DNA of 64,000 bases from Nitrosophilus labii (GTDB taxonomy: Bacteria > Campylobacterota > Campylobacteria > Campylobacterales > Nitratiruptoraceae). The position numbers and the translations under genes are program-made. How positions within the stretch are numbered: position 1 is the first letter of the stretch; the number at the start of each line of letters is the position of its first letter. The stretch lies in NCBI RefSeq assembly GCF_014466985.1, contig NZ_AP022826.1:1674001-1738000 (forward strand), given 5' to 3'. Shown piece after piece: positions 17,973 to 27,097 of the stretch. The notes under the pieces are model-generated. The model made no database searches. It saw only the letters and a program-made list of their open reading frames with translations, and was not told the DNA's origin.

Positions 17973-18788
17973 TTATCCTCTAATCAACTCTTCATAACAC
18001 TCTTTTACACTTTTAGAAGTTATCTTGGAAAGAAGTTTGGCCTTTTCTTTTTTTGAGATATTTAGTGACAAAATATCCTGTTTTGTTAATGCACCTTGGC
18101 TAAATGACTCTTTTTTGGGAGAGATAATCGCCACCCACTCCCCTTTTATATCTACATTTTTTATCAGATCCAAAATTTCTCCAACCGTTCCTTTAAAAAA
18201 TCTCTGATATCTTTTGGTTAACTCTTTAGCCAAAAAGATCTCTCTATCATTATCTATATTTTCAATTTCGTTTAAAAATTTTAAAAGTCTATGTGGAGCT
18301 TCAAAAACAATTGAAAAGTATGGACTATCTAAAACCTCTTCGAGTCTTTTTTTTCTATCTTTGCCTTTGTAGGGTAAAAATCCGAAAAATGTAAACCTTC
18401 CCTCAAAACCGCTTGCGGCAAATGCGGTAATAGCCGCACTTGGGCCAGGTAAGACATCATACTCTATTTCGTTTTTTATGCAATATTCAACCAATTTTGC
18501 CCCGGGATCACTAATACAAGGCATCCCCGCATCGCTTATATAAACAATGTTTTGTTTAAAAAAAGATGGCTCCAATTTTGATAAAAAGCTTTCTTGGTTA
18601 TATTCATGAAAGGAGAGATATTTGGAAGACTTTACTGTTATAGAGAGTCTATCTTGCAGAAGTTTTATGAGTTTTCTAGCAACTCTGGTATCTTCGCACA
18701 AAAACAGATCCGCACTCTCTAGAGCCTTAATGGCTCTTAGAGTAATATCTTCAATATTTCCTATAGGAGTTGGAACTAGAGTGAGCAA
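17973..18788 (-). CDS. rsmI: 16S rRNA (cytidine1402-2'-O)-methyltransferase
   Basis: A 271-residue tetrapyrrole-methylase-fold enzyme that 2'-O-methylates C1402 of 16S rRNA. Diagnostic blocks are LVPTPIGNIEDITLRA, LCEDTRVARKLI, YISDAGMPCISDPGAKLV, GPSAAITAFAASGF and FEAPHRLLKFL. The start is TTG at 18788, two bases after the rpmE stop, with only a weak ribosome site inside rpmE, so coupled translation is likely. Confidence 0.95.
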   Translation of the reverse strand: MLTLVPTPIGNIEDITLRAIKALESADLFLCEDTRVARKLIKLLQDRLSITVKSSKYLSFHEYNQESFLSKLEPSFFKQNIVYISDAGMPCISDPGAKLVEYCIKNEIEYDVLPGPSAAITAFAASGFEGRFTFFGFLPYKGKDRKKRLEEVLDSPYFSIVFEAPHRLLKFLNEIENIDNDREIFLAKELTKRYQRFFKGTVGEILDLIKNVDIKGEWVAIISPKKESFSQGALTKQDILSLNISKKEKAKLLSKITSKSVKECYEELIRG

Positions 18789-18789
18789 A

Positions 18790-18990
18790 CTACTTCAAGC
18801 CAAACTTCTTTTTAAATTTCTCTACTCTACCAGTTGTATCTACAATCTTTTCACTACCCGTAAAGAATGGATGGCATCTGTTGCATATATCTATCTTTAG
18901 TTGCGGTTTGTTAGAGTATACAACAAAATGGTTTCCGCACGCGCAAGTCACTTCACACTCTATGTATTCTGGATGAATCCCTTTTTTCAT
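18790..18990 (-). CDS. rpmE: 50S ribosomal protein L31, zinc-binding type
   Basis: 66 residues. The four zinc ligands of the C+ form of L31 are present (CACG and CNRC with an upstream Cys in ECEVTCACG), and [20 protein letters not shown] is the standard L31 core. It is the first gene of the long minus-strand run down to the radical SAM gene. The promoter must lie in the AT-rich region 18991-19100. Confidence 0.97.
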   Translation of the reverse strand: MKKGIHPEYIECEVTCACGNHFVVYSNKPQLKIDICNRCHPFFTGSEKIVDTTGRVEKFKKKFGLK

Positions 18991-19509
18991 CGTTAAATCC
19001 TTAATTTATATAGATTTCTTTATTTAGGAGCGCAATTTTATCTGATTTTTTATTTTATTTCAATAAAAAAAATATTAAAAAAAATATTTAAATTCACAGC
19101 AGACTCAAAAGAGCCTGCTGCTACATAGGGGGAGGGGAAGGAATATTATATCAAAAAAATATTTTTATTTCAATTATTTGTATAAGTCCACAACATATGG
19201 CACTAATTATAATTTTCAAGGAGGTATTTTATCTAAGATTAAATCAAGTGAGCTGTAGAATCAGAATAGTTAAAATCTATAATTAGTTTTTAAGGTATTG
19301 AACAAAATTTTGAGTTTATATTGCAATATTATATGTTTATTTTATATTTATTATAAAGGGAATATATATTTAAATTATATTTTATAACAAGTAAAAAATT
19401 ATTTTAATGATGAAAACATTGATATTACGGCCTTTCGAAAAAGTTTTTTATAAGCTATTTAATTGTAGAATCATATAAATGTTACAAGTTAATAACTAAA
19501 GGAGAGAGA
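18991..19509. other. About 520-base AT-rich spacer between rpmE and the pilin genes
   Basis: No ORF of note. The rpmE promoter should be at the left end. A hairpin AGCAG-ACTC-AAAA-GAGC-CTGCT lies at about 19101-19122, followed by a G-rich run (GGGGGAGGGGAAGG). The right 380 bases are extremely AT-rich and would form the promoter and long leader of the pilin pair, ending in the strong ribosome site AAAGGAGAGAG at 19498-19508. I see no tRNA or known riboswitch. Confidence 0.55.
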
Positions 19510-19983
19510 ATGAGAAGAAGCGGTTTTACTTTGGTTGAGCTAATCTTTGTAATAGTGATCATAGGTATACTTGCTGCTGTTGCCATACCTAAGTTTAAAG
19601 ATCTTAAACAAAATGCCGCAGCTGGAAATGTAATTGCTGTATTATCTGATCTCAACGGAAGCGGAGGGCCTGCTGCATACCTAAACGCTGTAGAGTTAGG
19701 AGGAATTGCTCCTAGCGATTTAAATTTGACAAATATCTATAGATTTCAAGGAAAAGATTGGGATATAAATGCAACAACGAATGATTCGGCTACCTATAGA
19801 AAAGAGCAAACGGATCTTAACGCAACTTTCACTTATAATAACGACGGAACTATCACCGTTAAACTTTATTGCGACACGGGTACCGATACTGGATTAGCCT
19901 CCAAGAGAGCTTTAAATGCTAAAGGATACGACTGTAGTACAACCGGAGTTACATATACGATAAATCTAGAAACCCAAAACTAG
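19510..19983 (+). CDS. Type IV (MSHA-type) prepilin 1
   Basis: 157 residues. Class III leader MRRSG followed by FTLVELIFVIVIIGILAAVAIPKF: cleavage after Gly5, with Phe at mature +1 and Glu at +5. The C-terminal globular domain is small, with two cysteines (LYCDTGTD ... GYDCSTT) that could form the C-terminal disulfide loop. Best read as a major pilin (MshA-like) given the long leader and strong ribosome site. It is convergent to the msh biogenesis operon and directly abuts a second pilin gene. Confidence 0.9.
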   Translation: MRRSGFTLVELIFVIVIIGILAAVAIPKFKDLKQNAAAGNVIAVLSDLNGSGGPAAYLNAVELGGIAPSDLNLTNIYRFQGKDWDINATTNDSATYRKEQTDLNATFTYNNDGTITVKLYCDTGTDTGLASKRALNAKGYDCSTTGVTYTINLETQN

Positions 19984-20532
19984 ATGAAAAAATCCTTTAC
20001 TCTAGTAGAACTTATCTTCATCATCGTCATCATTGGCATCCTTGCCGCTGTGGCGATACCAAAATTTACCGGACTTACCTCTAACACAAAAATCTCATCA
20101 GAATTAGCTACGGCTTCTACGATTCAAAGCGCCATTGAGGATGTTCACAGCGAATGGATTATGAGCGAAGGTACGTTTAACTGGGGAAACCAAGAGACAA
20201 CTGACTGTTCCGATAGCAATACGGCAAACGACGGAGATTTTAACTGTAGTTCAGGATATCCTATACTTGGAGATTGCAACACTAACAAACCTTTTGGCTT
20301 TATACTTAAAAACTCTTCTACGGTAGACGCCAAGTGGGCGTGTAAAGATAACAATGACGGTACGTACTTTTACAAAGGTCCAGCATCTACTAAAAACAGC
20401 GGAGTTAATCCAAGCAGTGATACAAAAGGAAAACCTGACTGCTCCGATTATTGGATATACGACATCAAAACCGGTACATTCTCTTTAAAAGATGTTGCAG
20501 ACCAGACTTGTACTAATGTTAATGAACTATAG
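19984..20532 (+). CDS. Type IV (MSHA-type) prepilin 2, cysteine-rich
   Basis: 182 residues. The leader MKKS precedes FTLVELIFIIVIIGILAAVAIPKF. Residue -1 is Ser instead of the usual Gly, which prepilin peptidases may tolerate. The globular part carries six cysteines (TTDCSDS, DFNCSSG, GDCNTN, KWACKDN, KPDCSDY, DQTCTN), enough for three disulfides. The start codon follows the stop of prepilin 1 with no gap, so the two are co-translated. Paralogue of prepilin 1 in the N-terminal helix but divergent beyond it. Its stop overlaps a convergent small ORF. Confidence 0.88.
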   Translation: MKKSFTLVELIFIIVIIGILAAVAIPKFTGLTSNTKISSELATASTIQSAIEDVHSEWIMSEGTFNWGNQETTDCSDSNTANDGDFNCSSGYPILGDCNTNKPFGFILKNSSTVDAKWACKDNNDGTYFYKGPASTKNSGVNPSSDTKGKPDCSDYWIYDIKTGTFSLKDVADQTCTNVNEL

Positions 20533-20622
20533 ATTTGACATTTTATATACTATCCATAGTCCAAATCCTAGTATAATCGAACTTATTATAGCTATTACTA
20601 TACTTCCGCTCTCAACATCCAT
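20527..20622 (-). CDS. Unlisted 31-residue single-helix membrane protein at the end of the msh operon
   Basis: ATG at 20622, stop at 20527-20529. The product is MDVESGSIVIAI followed by a hydrophobic helix of about 18 residues and a short YKMSNL tail. It begins 11 bases after the mshG stop with a plausible AAAAGGATTTAA ribosome site, so it would be the last cistron of the operon. Its end overlaps the prepilin 2 stop by six bases. No family is recognised. It could be a small accessory to the inner-membrane platform, or a chance ORF. Confidence 0.5.
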   Translation of the reverse strand: MDVESGSIVIAIISSIILGFGLWIVYKMSNL

Positions 20623-20633
20623 TTAAATCCTTT

Positions 20634-21872
20634 TTATCCAGCAATATTTACCAAATTCCACATAGGTAAGAAAATTCCTAAAGACAAAGTTAAAACAAAT
20701 CCGGCTATTGCAGCTATCAAGATAGGTTCTATCAAAGTGGCGATATTGTCGACTATATAATCAAATCTATCTTGATAGATTTTACTAACTTTTCCTAGCA
20801 TTTTTCCAAGTCCACCACCTATCTCACCAGCTTTTATCATCTCTACTACCATATTTTCAAAAAGTCTGCTATCCTCAAATCCGCTATATAGAGTTCTTCC
20901 CTCTTCAATCGCTAAAGATATTTTTTCTAATTCTCTTTTCATATAACTATTCTCTACAATCTCTGATGCTATTTTCAAAGCATCTATCATAGGTATTCCA
21001 GCTTCTACAAGAACTCTAAAAACATAGATAAATCTACTAATCATCGCATAAAGTGTAGCTTCACCTATAATATAGACTTTAAGTAGCCATTTATCTAAAA
21101 ATAATCTTACCTTTTCGTTTTTTGTGTAAAAAATAAGAAGTGTAGAAAAAATAGCCACAGCGGCAATCAAAATATATGGACCAAAAGTAACTACCAAATG
21201 TTCTAGCCATAGTAAAAATTTAGTCGGTAGAGGCAGTTCCATTTTAGTCTCTTCAAAAAACTGTTTAAACTGCGGTATTACCATTACTATAACGATAACA
21301 AAAGAGATTATCATCGCAAACATAACAAAAAGCGGATATCTAGTAGCCTTTTTAAATTTTCTTCTATTATCTAAAATAGCTTGTAAAATTTTTGATAAAT
21401 GATTTAACGATTCAGGTAAAGTTCCGGTTTCTTCACCTAATCTTATCATCGATAAAGTTAAAAATCCAAGCTGCTTTTTAAATCTTTTTGCCGCTTCAAA
21501 AAAACTTTTTCCTCCTTCTATATCTTCCATTATTTGAGTAAATATAGCCTTAAGCATCCTGTTTTCTTGTGTTTTAACTGTTTCGGCAAGTGCAGTATTT
21601 AACGGCAAACCTGCATCAATCATGATTGAAATTTGATCGATAATCGAGATTAATGTTTCTATATCGGCTCTTATGTTTTTTATAGGGTTATTGAGTTTTT
21701 CTTGAATCTCTTTTAGATAAAAAGAAAAAGGTTTGCTTGTTTCAGAAATTTTGATCAGAACTCCCAACTTTAAATCGGAAAATTTTTGCAATACTGAAGC
21801 CTTGTTTTCAGCTTCTATAATAGTAGAAAATCTCTTTTTTCCCCTTTTGTAAACTACTTTAAAGTATCTCAA
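20634..21872 (-). CDS. mshG: MSHA inner-membrane platform protein (GspF/PilC family)
   Basis: 412 residues, GspF type. Two cytoplasmic T2SSF helical domains (about 75-195 and 280-400) each precede transmembrane segments: around 185-210 (YPLFVMFAMIISFVIVIVMV), 225-250 and the C-terminal 380-405 (ILIAAIAGFVLTLSLGIFL). GEETGTLPESL and AGEIGGGLGKML are family motifs. It anchors the assembly ATPase MshE, whose gene ends directly upstream. Start is TTG at 21872, adjacent to the mshE stop. Confidence 0.92.
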   Translation of the reverse strand: MRYFKVVYKRGKKRFSTIIEAENKASVLQKFSDLKLGVLIKISETSKPFSFYLKEIQEKLNNPIKNIRADIETLISIIDQISIMIDAGLPLNTALAETVKTQENRMLKAIFTQIMEDIEGGKSFFEAAKRFKKQLGFLTLSMIRLGEETGTLPESLNHLSKILQAILDNRRKFKKATRYPLFVMFAMIISFVIVIVMVIPQFKQFFEETKMELPLPTKFLLWLEHLVVTFGPYILIAAVAIFSTLLIFYTKNEKVRLFLDKWLLKVYIIGEATLYAMISRFIYVFRVLVEAGIPMIDALKIASEIVENSYMKRELEKISLAIEEGRTLYSGFEDSRLFENMVVEMIKAGEIGGGLGKMLGKVSKIYQDRFDYIVDNIATLIEPILIAAIAGFVLTLSLGIFLPMWNLVNIAG

Positions 21873-23549
21873 CTATTTTTCCTTAGCAACTCTAAATACC
21901 TCTTCTAATGTAGTTATTCCCTTTATAACCTTGCTAATACCGTCAACTATCATAGGTTGATATGAACCCTTTTTCTCGGCATATTCAACTATTTCTACTT
22001 TATTTGCGTTTTCAGAAATCAGTTTTGCCAATATATCGTCGATAACTAAAATCTCAGATATCATCGTCCTATCGAAATAACCTGTAAAATCACACTTAGA
22101 GCAACCTTTTCCTCCATAAAATTTAGTATTTTGGGGTATATACTTTTTAACCTTTTCGATAAGCTTTAACGGAGGTTTTATCTCTATTTTACAGTATGGG
22201 CAAATCTTTCTAACCAATCTTTGTGCAACGACACCTATTAACGAGTCGGCAATAAGATACGGTTTTAGTCCCATCTGAACCATTCTAGGTATTGCTCCGG
22301 GCGCATCATTGGTATGCAATGTTGAAAACACCAAATGTCCTGTTAAAGCTGCCTGAGCGGCCGCATTTAAAGTTTCAAAATCTCTGATTTCGCCTATTAA
22401 GATAATATCTGGGTCTTGTCTTAAAAAAGATTTTACGGCTTTAGCAAACGTCAAACCTATCTTCTCGTTTACCTGGATCTGCTGAACAAGGGGAAGTCTA
22501 TACTCTACTGGATCTTCTGCGGTCATAACTTTATTGGTTATGTTTTTTATCTCATTTAAAGCTGCGTACAAAGTAGTTGTTTTACCACTTCCCGTTGGAC
22601 CTGTTATAAGTATAATTCCATGTGGAGAGTGGATAAGTTCCATAAACGTGTTTAGATTTTCCTCTTCAAATCCCAACTCCTCAAGCTTTAAAAGTACCTT
22701 TCCTCTGTCTAAAATCCTCATTACCAAAGATTCGCCATAAATAGTTGGAGTCGTAGAGAGCCTAAAATCATAAATTTTATCTTCTATAGTAAAAGAGAAT
22801 CTTCCGTCTTGAGGCACCCTTTTTTCCGAAATATCTAAATTTCCTAAAAGTTTGATTCTTGAAGCAAGCGCATTATATATCTCTAGATCAAAAACAAAAT
22901 TTTCATGTAAAATACCATCTATTCTTGCCCTTACTATTACCTCTTTCTCATCAGGTTCTATATGGATATCACTTGCTCTTTTTACAATGGAGTCTTTGAT
23001 TATTAGTAAAATAAGCCTCATTACGGCACTCTCTTCTCCCTCTTTTTTCGCACCTTCAGTTCTTAACTCCTTTTTTACCTCTTCAACAATCTCTTTAGTC
23101 TGCTTTAATATCTCTATTCTATGAAAAATAACGTCTATATCTTCTTGAAGAGCCAAATATATCTTTATAGGTTTTAAAGATATAGTCCTCTCTAGATGCT
23201 CTAATGCTTCATAATTAAGCGGATCGGAAGTTGCCACATATAAAAAATCCTCATCTTCTTTAAAAGGTATCGCATTTGCCGCTTTTAAAAGATTGAAAGG
23301 ATATTTTTTTGCAAGTTTGTCAAAATCTATCTCTTCTCCATAAAGATCTATAAAATCGATCTTTAACTGTTTAGATAAAGCTTTTAAAAGCTCTTTTTGG
23401 GTTACAAACCCCTCTTCGATTAAAATTTCACCAAGTTTTTTTGTAAAATTAAGCTCTTTTTGAATCTTTAATGCACGCTCTAACTGTTCTGGCGTAATCA
23501 ATCTCTCTTCAACTAAAATATCGCCTAGACGTATCTTTTTAGCTATCAT
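21873..23549 (-). CDS. mshE: MSHA pilus assembly ATPase with MshEN c-di-GMP-type domain
   Basis: 558 residues. The N-terminus has two tandem 24-residue MshEN motifs: Arg7-Leu-Gly ... Gln30 and Lys38-Leu-Gly ... Gln61, spaced exactly as in c-di-GMP-binding MshE, with Lys replacing Arg in the second. The GspE core follows with GITLITGPTGSGKTTTL-type Walker A (seen as LITGPTGSGKTTTLYA), the Asp box, Walker B ILIGEIRDFETLNAA and His box FSTLHTNDA. A tetracysteine zinc element (CPYCKIE ... GCSKCDFTGY) is near the C-terminus. It powers pilin polymerisation. It overlaps mshN by 11 bases. Confidence 0.94.
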   Translation of the reverse strand: MIAKKIRLGDILVEERLITPEQLERALKIQKELNFTKKLGEILIEEGFVTQKELLKALSKQLKIDFIDLYGEEIDFDKLAKKYPFNLLKAANAIPFKEDEDFLYVATSDPLNYEALEHLERTISLKPIKIYLALQEDIDVIFHRIEILKQTKEIVEEVKKELRTEGAKKEGEESAVMRLILLIIKDSIVKRASDIHIEPDEKEVIVRARIDGILHENFVFDLEIYNALASRIKLLGNLDISEKRVPQDGRFSFTIEDKIYDFRLSTTPTIYGESLVMRILDRGKVLLKLEELGFEEENLNTFMELIHSPHGIILITGPTGSGKTTTLYAALNEIKNITNKVMTAEDPVEYRLPLVQQIQVNEKIGLTFAKAVKSFLRQDPDIILIGEIRDFETLNAAAQAALTGHLVFSTLHTNDAPGAIPRMVQMGLKPYLIADSLIGVVAQRLVRKICPYCKIEIKPPLKLIEKVKKYIPQNTKFYGGKGCSKCDFTGYFDRTMISEILVIDDILAKLISENANKVEIVEYAEKKGSYQPMIVDGISKVIKGITTLEEVFRVAKEK

Positions 23550-24486
23550 TTTGCATCCATTGTTCTAAAAGTTTTGCAGCATCTTTTGAGTGTTTAAACT
23601 TTAAATACACCTGCAATAGCTCTATTGCTGATTCTTTATCTCCAAGATGATATAAGGATTTTGCGTACAAAAGCCATGACTCTTCAGATTCGTTATCTAT
23701 CGTATTTGCGGTTTTTGCCCATTCAAGAGATTTTCTGTAATCTCTTTTTTCAAAATAGTATTTAGCAATTTTTATAGCCAACTTATATGTTTTCCTTTTT
23801 TGAAAAAGCTCTTCCAAATCCTTTATCGAAGGCTCTTTTATATTTAAAATATTTCGATTTTGCTCCAAATTAGCACTATTTTCTTTCTCAGTTTTTTGAG
23901 CATTTTTTAAAGATATATTTTTCTCTTCTATAATCACACTTTTTTCTTCTTTAACATCTTTAACTTTTTTTAACGGTTCACAACTCTCCTTAACTACAAA
24001 ATAGTCCAGATTTTTCTCTTTGGCCAAATCTATAAATCTGTTCAAATCTTCATAATTTTCAACTTTATTGCATCTTAGATATACTTTGTCGCTATCAATA
24101 CTTCCAAATTTCAGATAACACTCTAAACCGTAACTTTCTAAATTATCCTCTATTTTTTTAATATCAGAAAGATACTTTTTTCTAGATTCTAAAAACTGTA
24201 GCGCATAACACTTTTTTTCACTATTTGCAAATTTGCCCTTTTTTAGTTTTTTAACAATTTTTTGAGCACTATTTTCTATATGAATATTTGGCTCTTTTTT
24301 AATTAATTCCGATTTTTTCGACTTGTTAAATTCGACGGCTTTTTTTTCTTCAAAACTTTTTTCAGAAAAATCATCCATAATATAAATAAAAATAAAAATC
24401 ACAAAAAAAATCGAAATTATAAACGGGAAATACCGTTTTAATCTATACTTTTTACACTTTTTTTCTAAGCGTTCAAAATTAAACAT
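23539..24486 (-). CDS. mshN: MshN-like membrane protein with TPR repeats
   Basis: 315 residues. Basic N-terminus, one transmembrane helix at about 19-37 (YFPFIISIFFVIFIFIYIM), then a long Lys/Glu-rich region containing a compact cysteine-bearing segment (about 85-160) and C-terminal TPR-like helices (about 220-310, KIAKYYFEKRDYRKSLEWAK and following). Position between mshM and mshE matches MshN of the Vibrio MSHA operon, although sequence identity is low. Probably a periplasmic scaffold. Overlaps mshM by eight bases and mshE by 11. Confidence 0.75.
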   Translation of the reverse strand: MFNFERLEKKCKKYRLKRYFPFIISIFFVIFIFIYIMDDFSEKSFEEKKAVEFNKSKKSELIKKEPNIHIENSAQKIVKKLKKGKFANSEKKCYALQFLESRKKYLSDIKKIEDNLESYGLECYLKFGSIDSDKVYLRCNKVENYEDLNRFIDLAKEKNLDYFVVKESCEPLKKVKDVKEEKSVIIEEKNISLKNAQKTEKENSANLEQNRNILNIKEPSIKDLEELFQKRKTYKLAIKIAKYYFEKRDYRKSLEWAKTANTIDNESEESWLLYAKSLYHLGDKESAIELLQVYLKFKHSKDAAKLLEQWMQNDS

Positions 24487-25273
24487 CTATAAGACCTCCT
24501 TCTATCGCAGCCATAATCAGGAGGCACTCCGAGAGCTTTTGATACTTTTTTTTGTTGTTGCTTATAGCATAATCCAAAAGTAAAAAAAGGTTATATAAAA
24601 GTTTTTTTAAATCTCTAAAATTACCTTTTGTAACTTTATATATAAATCCAAGATACTTTTTTGAAAGTTCTTCGGCAAAAGAGTTCATATCGGCTTTAGA
24701 TAAAGTATTGTATATAAAATCTCTGCACTCATTCTTTTGCAATTTTCCAAGTTCCAAAACTTTATGTGGGCGAGACGAGAATTGAGGCTCATTTAAAATC
24801 TCTTTAGATTCATGTTTATGCATTGCTAGCAAAAACCAAAACGCTTTACTATCCGCTAAAATCCTTATAAGCTCTATCATCTTTTTAGAAAGAAGTTGCG
24901 CCTCATCAATAGTTATTAAACATTTCTCATCTTCATAGATTCTTACTACCTCTTTTATCAAACCTTCCAACGAAAAATCTTTTATCTCTCGCTCTCTTTT
25001 TTTAATAAGAGTCTTTATAAAATCGACAGGTTCCATAAAAGGGGTGTCAAATTTTATTATCGTGTATCTATTTTCCAAAAACTCTTCTATGTTGTTCAAA
25101 AATGCGCTTTTACCGACTCCCGGCTCACCTATTAAGAAAATAAGCTGTTTTGTCTCTTTATCTAAAATATTGGTTAACGAAGACTTTACGCCTAAAACTT
25201 CCGCATTCTCAAAAAAGTCGACTGCTTTTGCATTTTCTTCAAAAATTTTCGTAATCTCTATATAGTTACTCAA
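24479..25273 (-). CDS. mshM: MshM-like AAA ATPase (ExeA/GspA family)
   Basis: 264 residues. AAA+ ATPase with Walker A IGEPGVGKSAF (about 44-54) and Walker B CLITIDEAQLL. The ExeA/GspA/MshM group helps secretin assembly in type II secretion and MSHA systems. There is no C-terminal peptidoglycan-binding domain, consistent with MshM rather than full-length ExeA. It lies between mshL and mshN, as in Vibrio. Overlaps both neighbours by eight bases. Confidence 0.88.
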   Translation of the reverse strand: MSNYIEITKIFEENAKAVDFFENAEVLGVKSSLTNILDKETKQLIFLIGEPGVGKSAFLNNIEEFLENRYTIIKFDTPFMEPVDFIKTLIKKREREIKDFSLEGLIKEVVRIYEDEKCLITIDEAQLLSKKMIELIRILADSKAFWFLLAMHKHESKEILNEPQFSSRPHKVLELGKLQKNECRDFIYNTLSKADMNSFAEELSKKYLGFIYKVTKGNFRDLKKLLYNLFLLLDYAISNNKKKYQKLSECLLIMAAIEGGLIDV

Positions 25274-26765
25274 ATTTTCGCCCTTTAAAAATTTTTACCT
25301 CATCTATAGTGGGCATATTTGAAGATTTAACTATTTTAGGTACAAGCAAAATAAAAAGCTCGCTTCTTTTTTTAATATCTTGGGTTGAGTGAAAAGCTCT
25401 TCCTAGAAGCGGTAAATCTCCCAAAATGGGTACTTTTTTGTGATATTTTGATTCCATCAGGCTAATTAACCCCCCTATTAAAACTTTTTGACCATCTTTC
25501 ACTTTTACTATAGATGTCATCTGCTTTATCTTTATATCTGGAGGCAACTCTCTTTGAGTGGTATTTAACTCTTGGTTTTCGATAAGTTCACTTATTACAG
25601 GATTTATTTTCATAATAATACTATCTTGAGAGCTAACTTCAGGAATAACATATAAAGTAATTCCCACAAAAGTGGTGCCTAAAGAGTAAGTCGTAGTCCC
25701 CACTGGAGTGCCTGTAGTGGTGTACGATATCCCTCCGGTTTGATATTTATATGAAAGCTGTTCACCTACATTGATAACTGCGGGTTGATTGTTTAGAGTT
25801 AAAACTTTAGGATTGGAGAGTATATTCACATCTCCGTATGTTTTTAAAAAATTAATTAATCCTTCTGTTGAAAAATTATAACCTATATAATAATCTGGCT
25901 TCGTCAAGTTACTAAAAGTAGTACCGTTTGATTTAGTATCAAAACCACTAATACTTCCTGAAAGCGACAGATTAAATTTGCTCCAATCGATCCCTTTTGT
26001 ATAATTGTCGTTGTAAACAACTTCTATAATTTTTGCTTCAATTAAAACCTGCTTATGCATCTTTTTCATCAACGAATCTAAAAATTTCCTAATATTTTCT
26101 AAATCCTTTTTGTTGGCTCTTACTGTTAACAAAGAAGCGTCTTTATTGATAAAAAGTTTATAATCTTTAGAGCCTGAAAGAAGTTTTTCGATACTCTCTC
26201 TTAAGCTTTTCCAAAAGGTAAACTCGGACTTTGTGACTATTTTCGTATAATCTGCCGAGGTGCCTCCGCTTGATCCGTATCTAGAGTTGGTCGTACCCGT
26301 ACCGTAGCTAGAGGTAGTTGCAGTAGAGCCATAACTGTTTGATACTCCTCCGCCCGAGCCCGTATTTATCGACTTACTGCTTTCGCTACTAAGCTCGCTA
26401 ACATTTATATAGTCGATATTAAAAGTTTCACTTTTATAGTAAGAGACTTTTATAATATTTTTCATTTTGTCATATCTATAAAACAGATTTGACTCATCAA
26501 AGAGAAAATCGATAAATTCATCAAACGTATAATTTTGTATATTTATAAAATCTAACTTTTTCTTTATCGCATCTTTACTCTTTTTATCTTCAAAACTGAT
26601 AGTTAAACCGCATTGCATAGATAGGTCTTTTAATACATCTTCCACGCTAATGCCTCTTTTGCTATCACCACTGTACGCACTCAGCGAAAAGAGCCTGTTT
26701 TCACAAAGATTAGCCGCATTAACGTTTAAATATATAAATAAAATCGCAAAGATTAATATTCTCAT
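25266..26765 (-). CDS. mshL: MSHA outer-membrane secretin
   Basis: 499 residues. Signal peptide of about 17 residues (MRILIFAILFIYLNVNA). An STN-like N-terminal domain (about 40-110) is followed by a Ser/Gly/Thr/Tyr-rich low-complexity linker (about 125-168), a short N-domain (about 170-245) and the C-terminal secretin domain (about 300-490) containing VPILGDLPLLGRAFHS. The protein would form the outer-membrane channel through which the pilus passes. No lipobox is visible, unlike some MshL proteins. Overlaps mshK by four bases and mshM by eight. Confidence 0.92.
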   Translation of the reverse strand: MRILIFAILFIYLNVNAANLCENRLFSLSAYSGDSKRGISVEDVLKDLSMQCGLTISFEDKKSKDAIKKKLDFINIQNYTFDEFIDFLFDESNLFYRYDKMKNIIKVSYYKSETFNIDYINVSELSSESSKSINTGSGGGVSNSYGSTATTSSYGTGTTNSRYGSSGGTSADYTKIVTKSEFTFWKSLRESIEKLLSGSKDYKLFINKDASLLTVRANKKDLENIRKFLDSLMKKMHKQVLIEAKIIEVVYNDNYTKGIDWSKFNLSLSGSISGFDTKSNGTTFSNLTKPDYYIGYNFSTEGLINFLKTYGDVNILSNPKVLTLNNQPAVINVGEQLSYKYQTGGISYTTTGTPVGTTTYSLGTTFVGITLYVIPEVSSQDSIIMKINPVISELIENQELNTTQRELPPDIKIKQMTSIVKVKDGQKVLIGGLISLMESKYHKKVPILGDLPLLGRAFHSTQDIKKRSELFILLVPKIVKSSNMPTIDEVKIFKGRKFE

Positions 26766-27097
26766 TTATACTCCATTGTCTTTAAAATCTTGTTTTTTAC
26801 CAGATAAAGAACTCTCTTTTTGCCTCTTTTTTTTAAAATTACAAAATTTTTGCCTATTTTATAGATTTTATATCCCTCTATTTTATCTCCAACTTTATAA
26901 AATTTTCCATTAATATATGCTCTTTCGTTATATATAGCGCTTAACGTTAGTTTTAAAGTCCTAGAGACACTTTTTATCTTTTTTTTCTTCTTCAATAACT
27001 TTTGAGCCTTATAAAAAGGATCGTATTTTACAGGTAAAGGCAAAACTTCAGCAAATAGCGATAAATAAAGCATTGTTGATAATAAAAAGAGTCTCAC
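26762..27097 (-). CDS. mshK: MshK-like periplasmic protein
   Basis: 111 residues. N-terminal hydrophobic segment (about 1-16) that may be a signal peptide, a run of lysines, then a compact beta domain with SAIYNERAYINGKFYKVGDKI, typical of the GspB/PilP/MshK-type proteins that link the inner-membrane complex to the secretin. It precedes mshL as in the Vibrio operon. Four-base overlaps on both sides. Confidence 0.78.
   Translation of the reverse strand: MRLFLLSTMLYLSLFAEVLPLPVKYDPFYKAQKLLKKKKKIKSVSRTLKLTLSAIYNERAYINGKFYKVGDKIEGYKIYKIGKNFVILKKRGKKRVLYLVKNKILKTMEYK

Noticed and set aside
19140-19260. Possible sigma-54 promoter (TGGCAC near 19197) ahead of the pilins
   Set aside because: The -24-like TGGCAC is present but the -12 element TTGC is missing at the required spacing.
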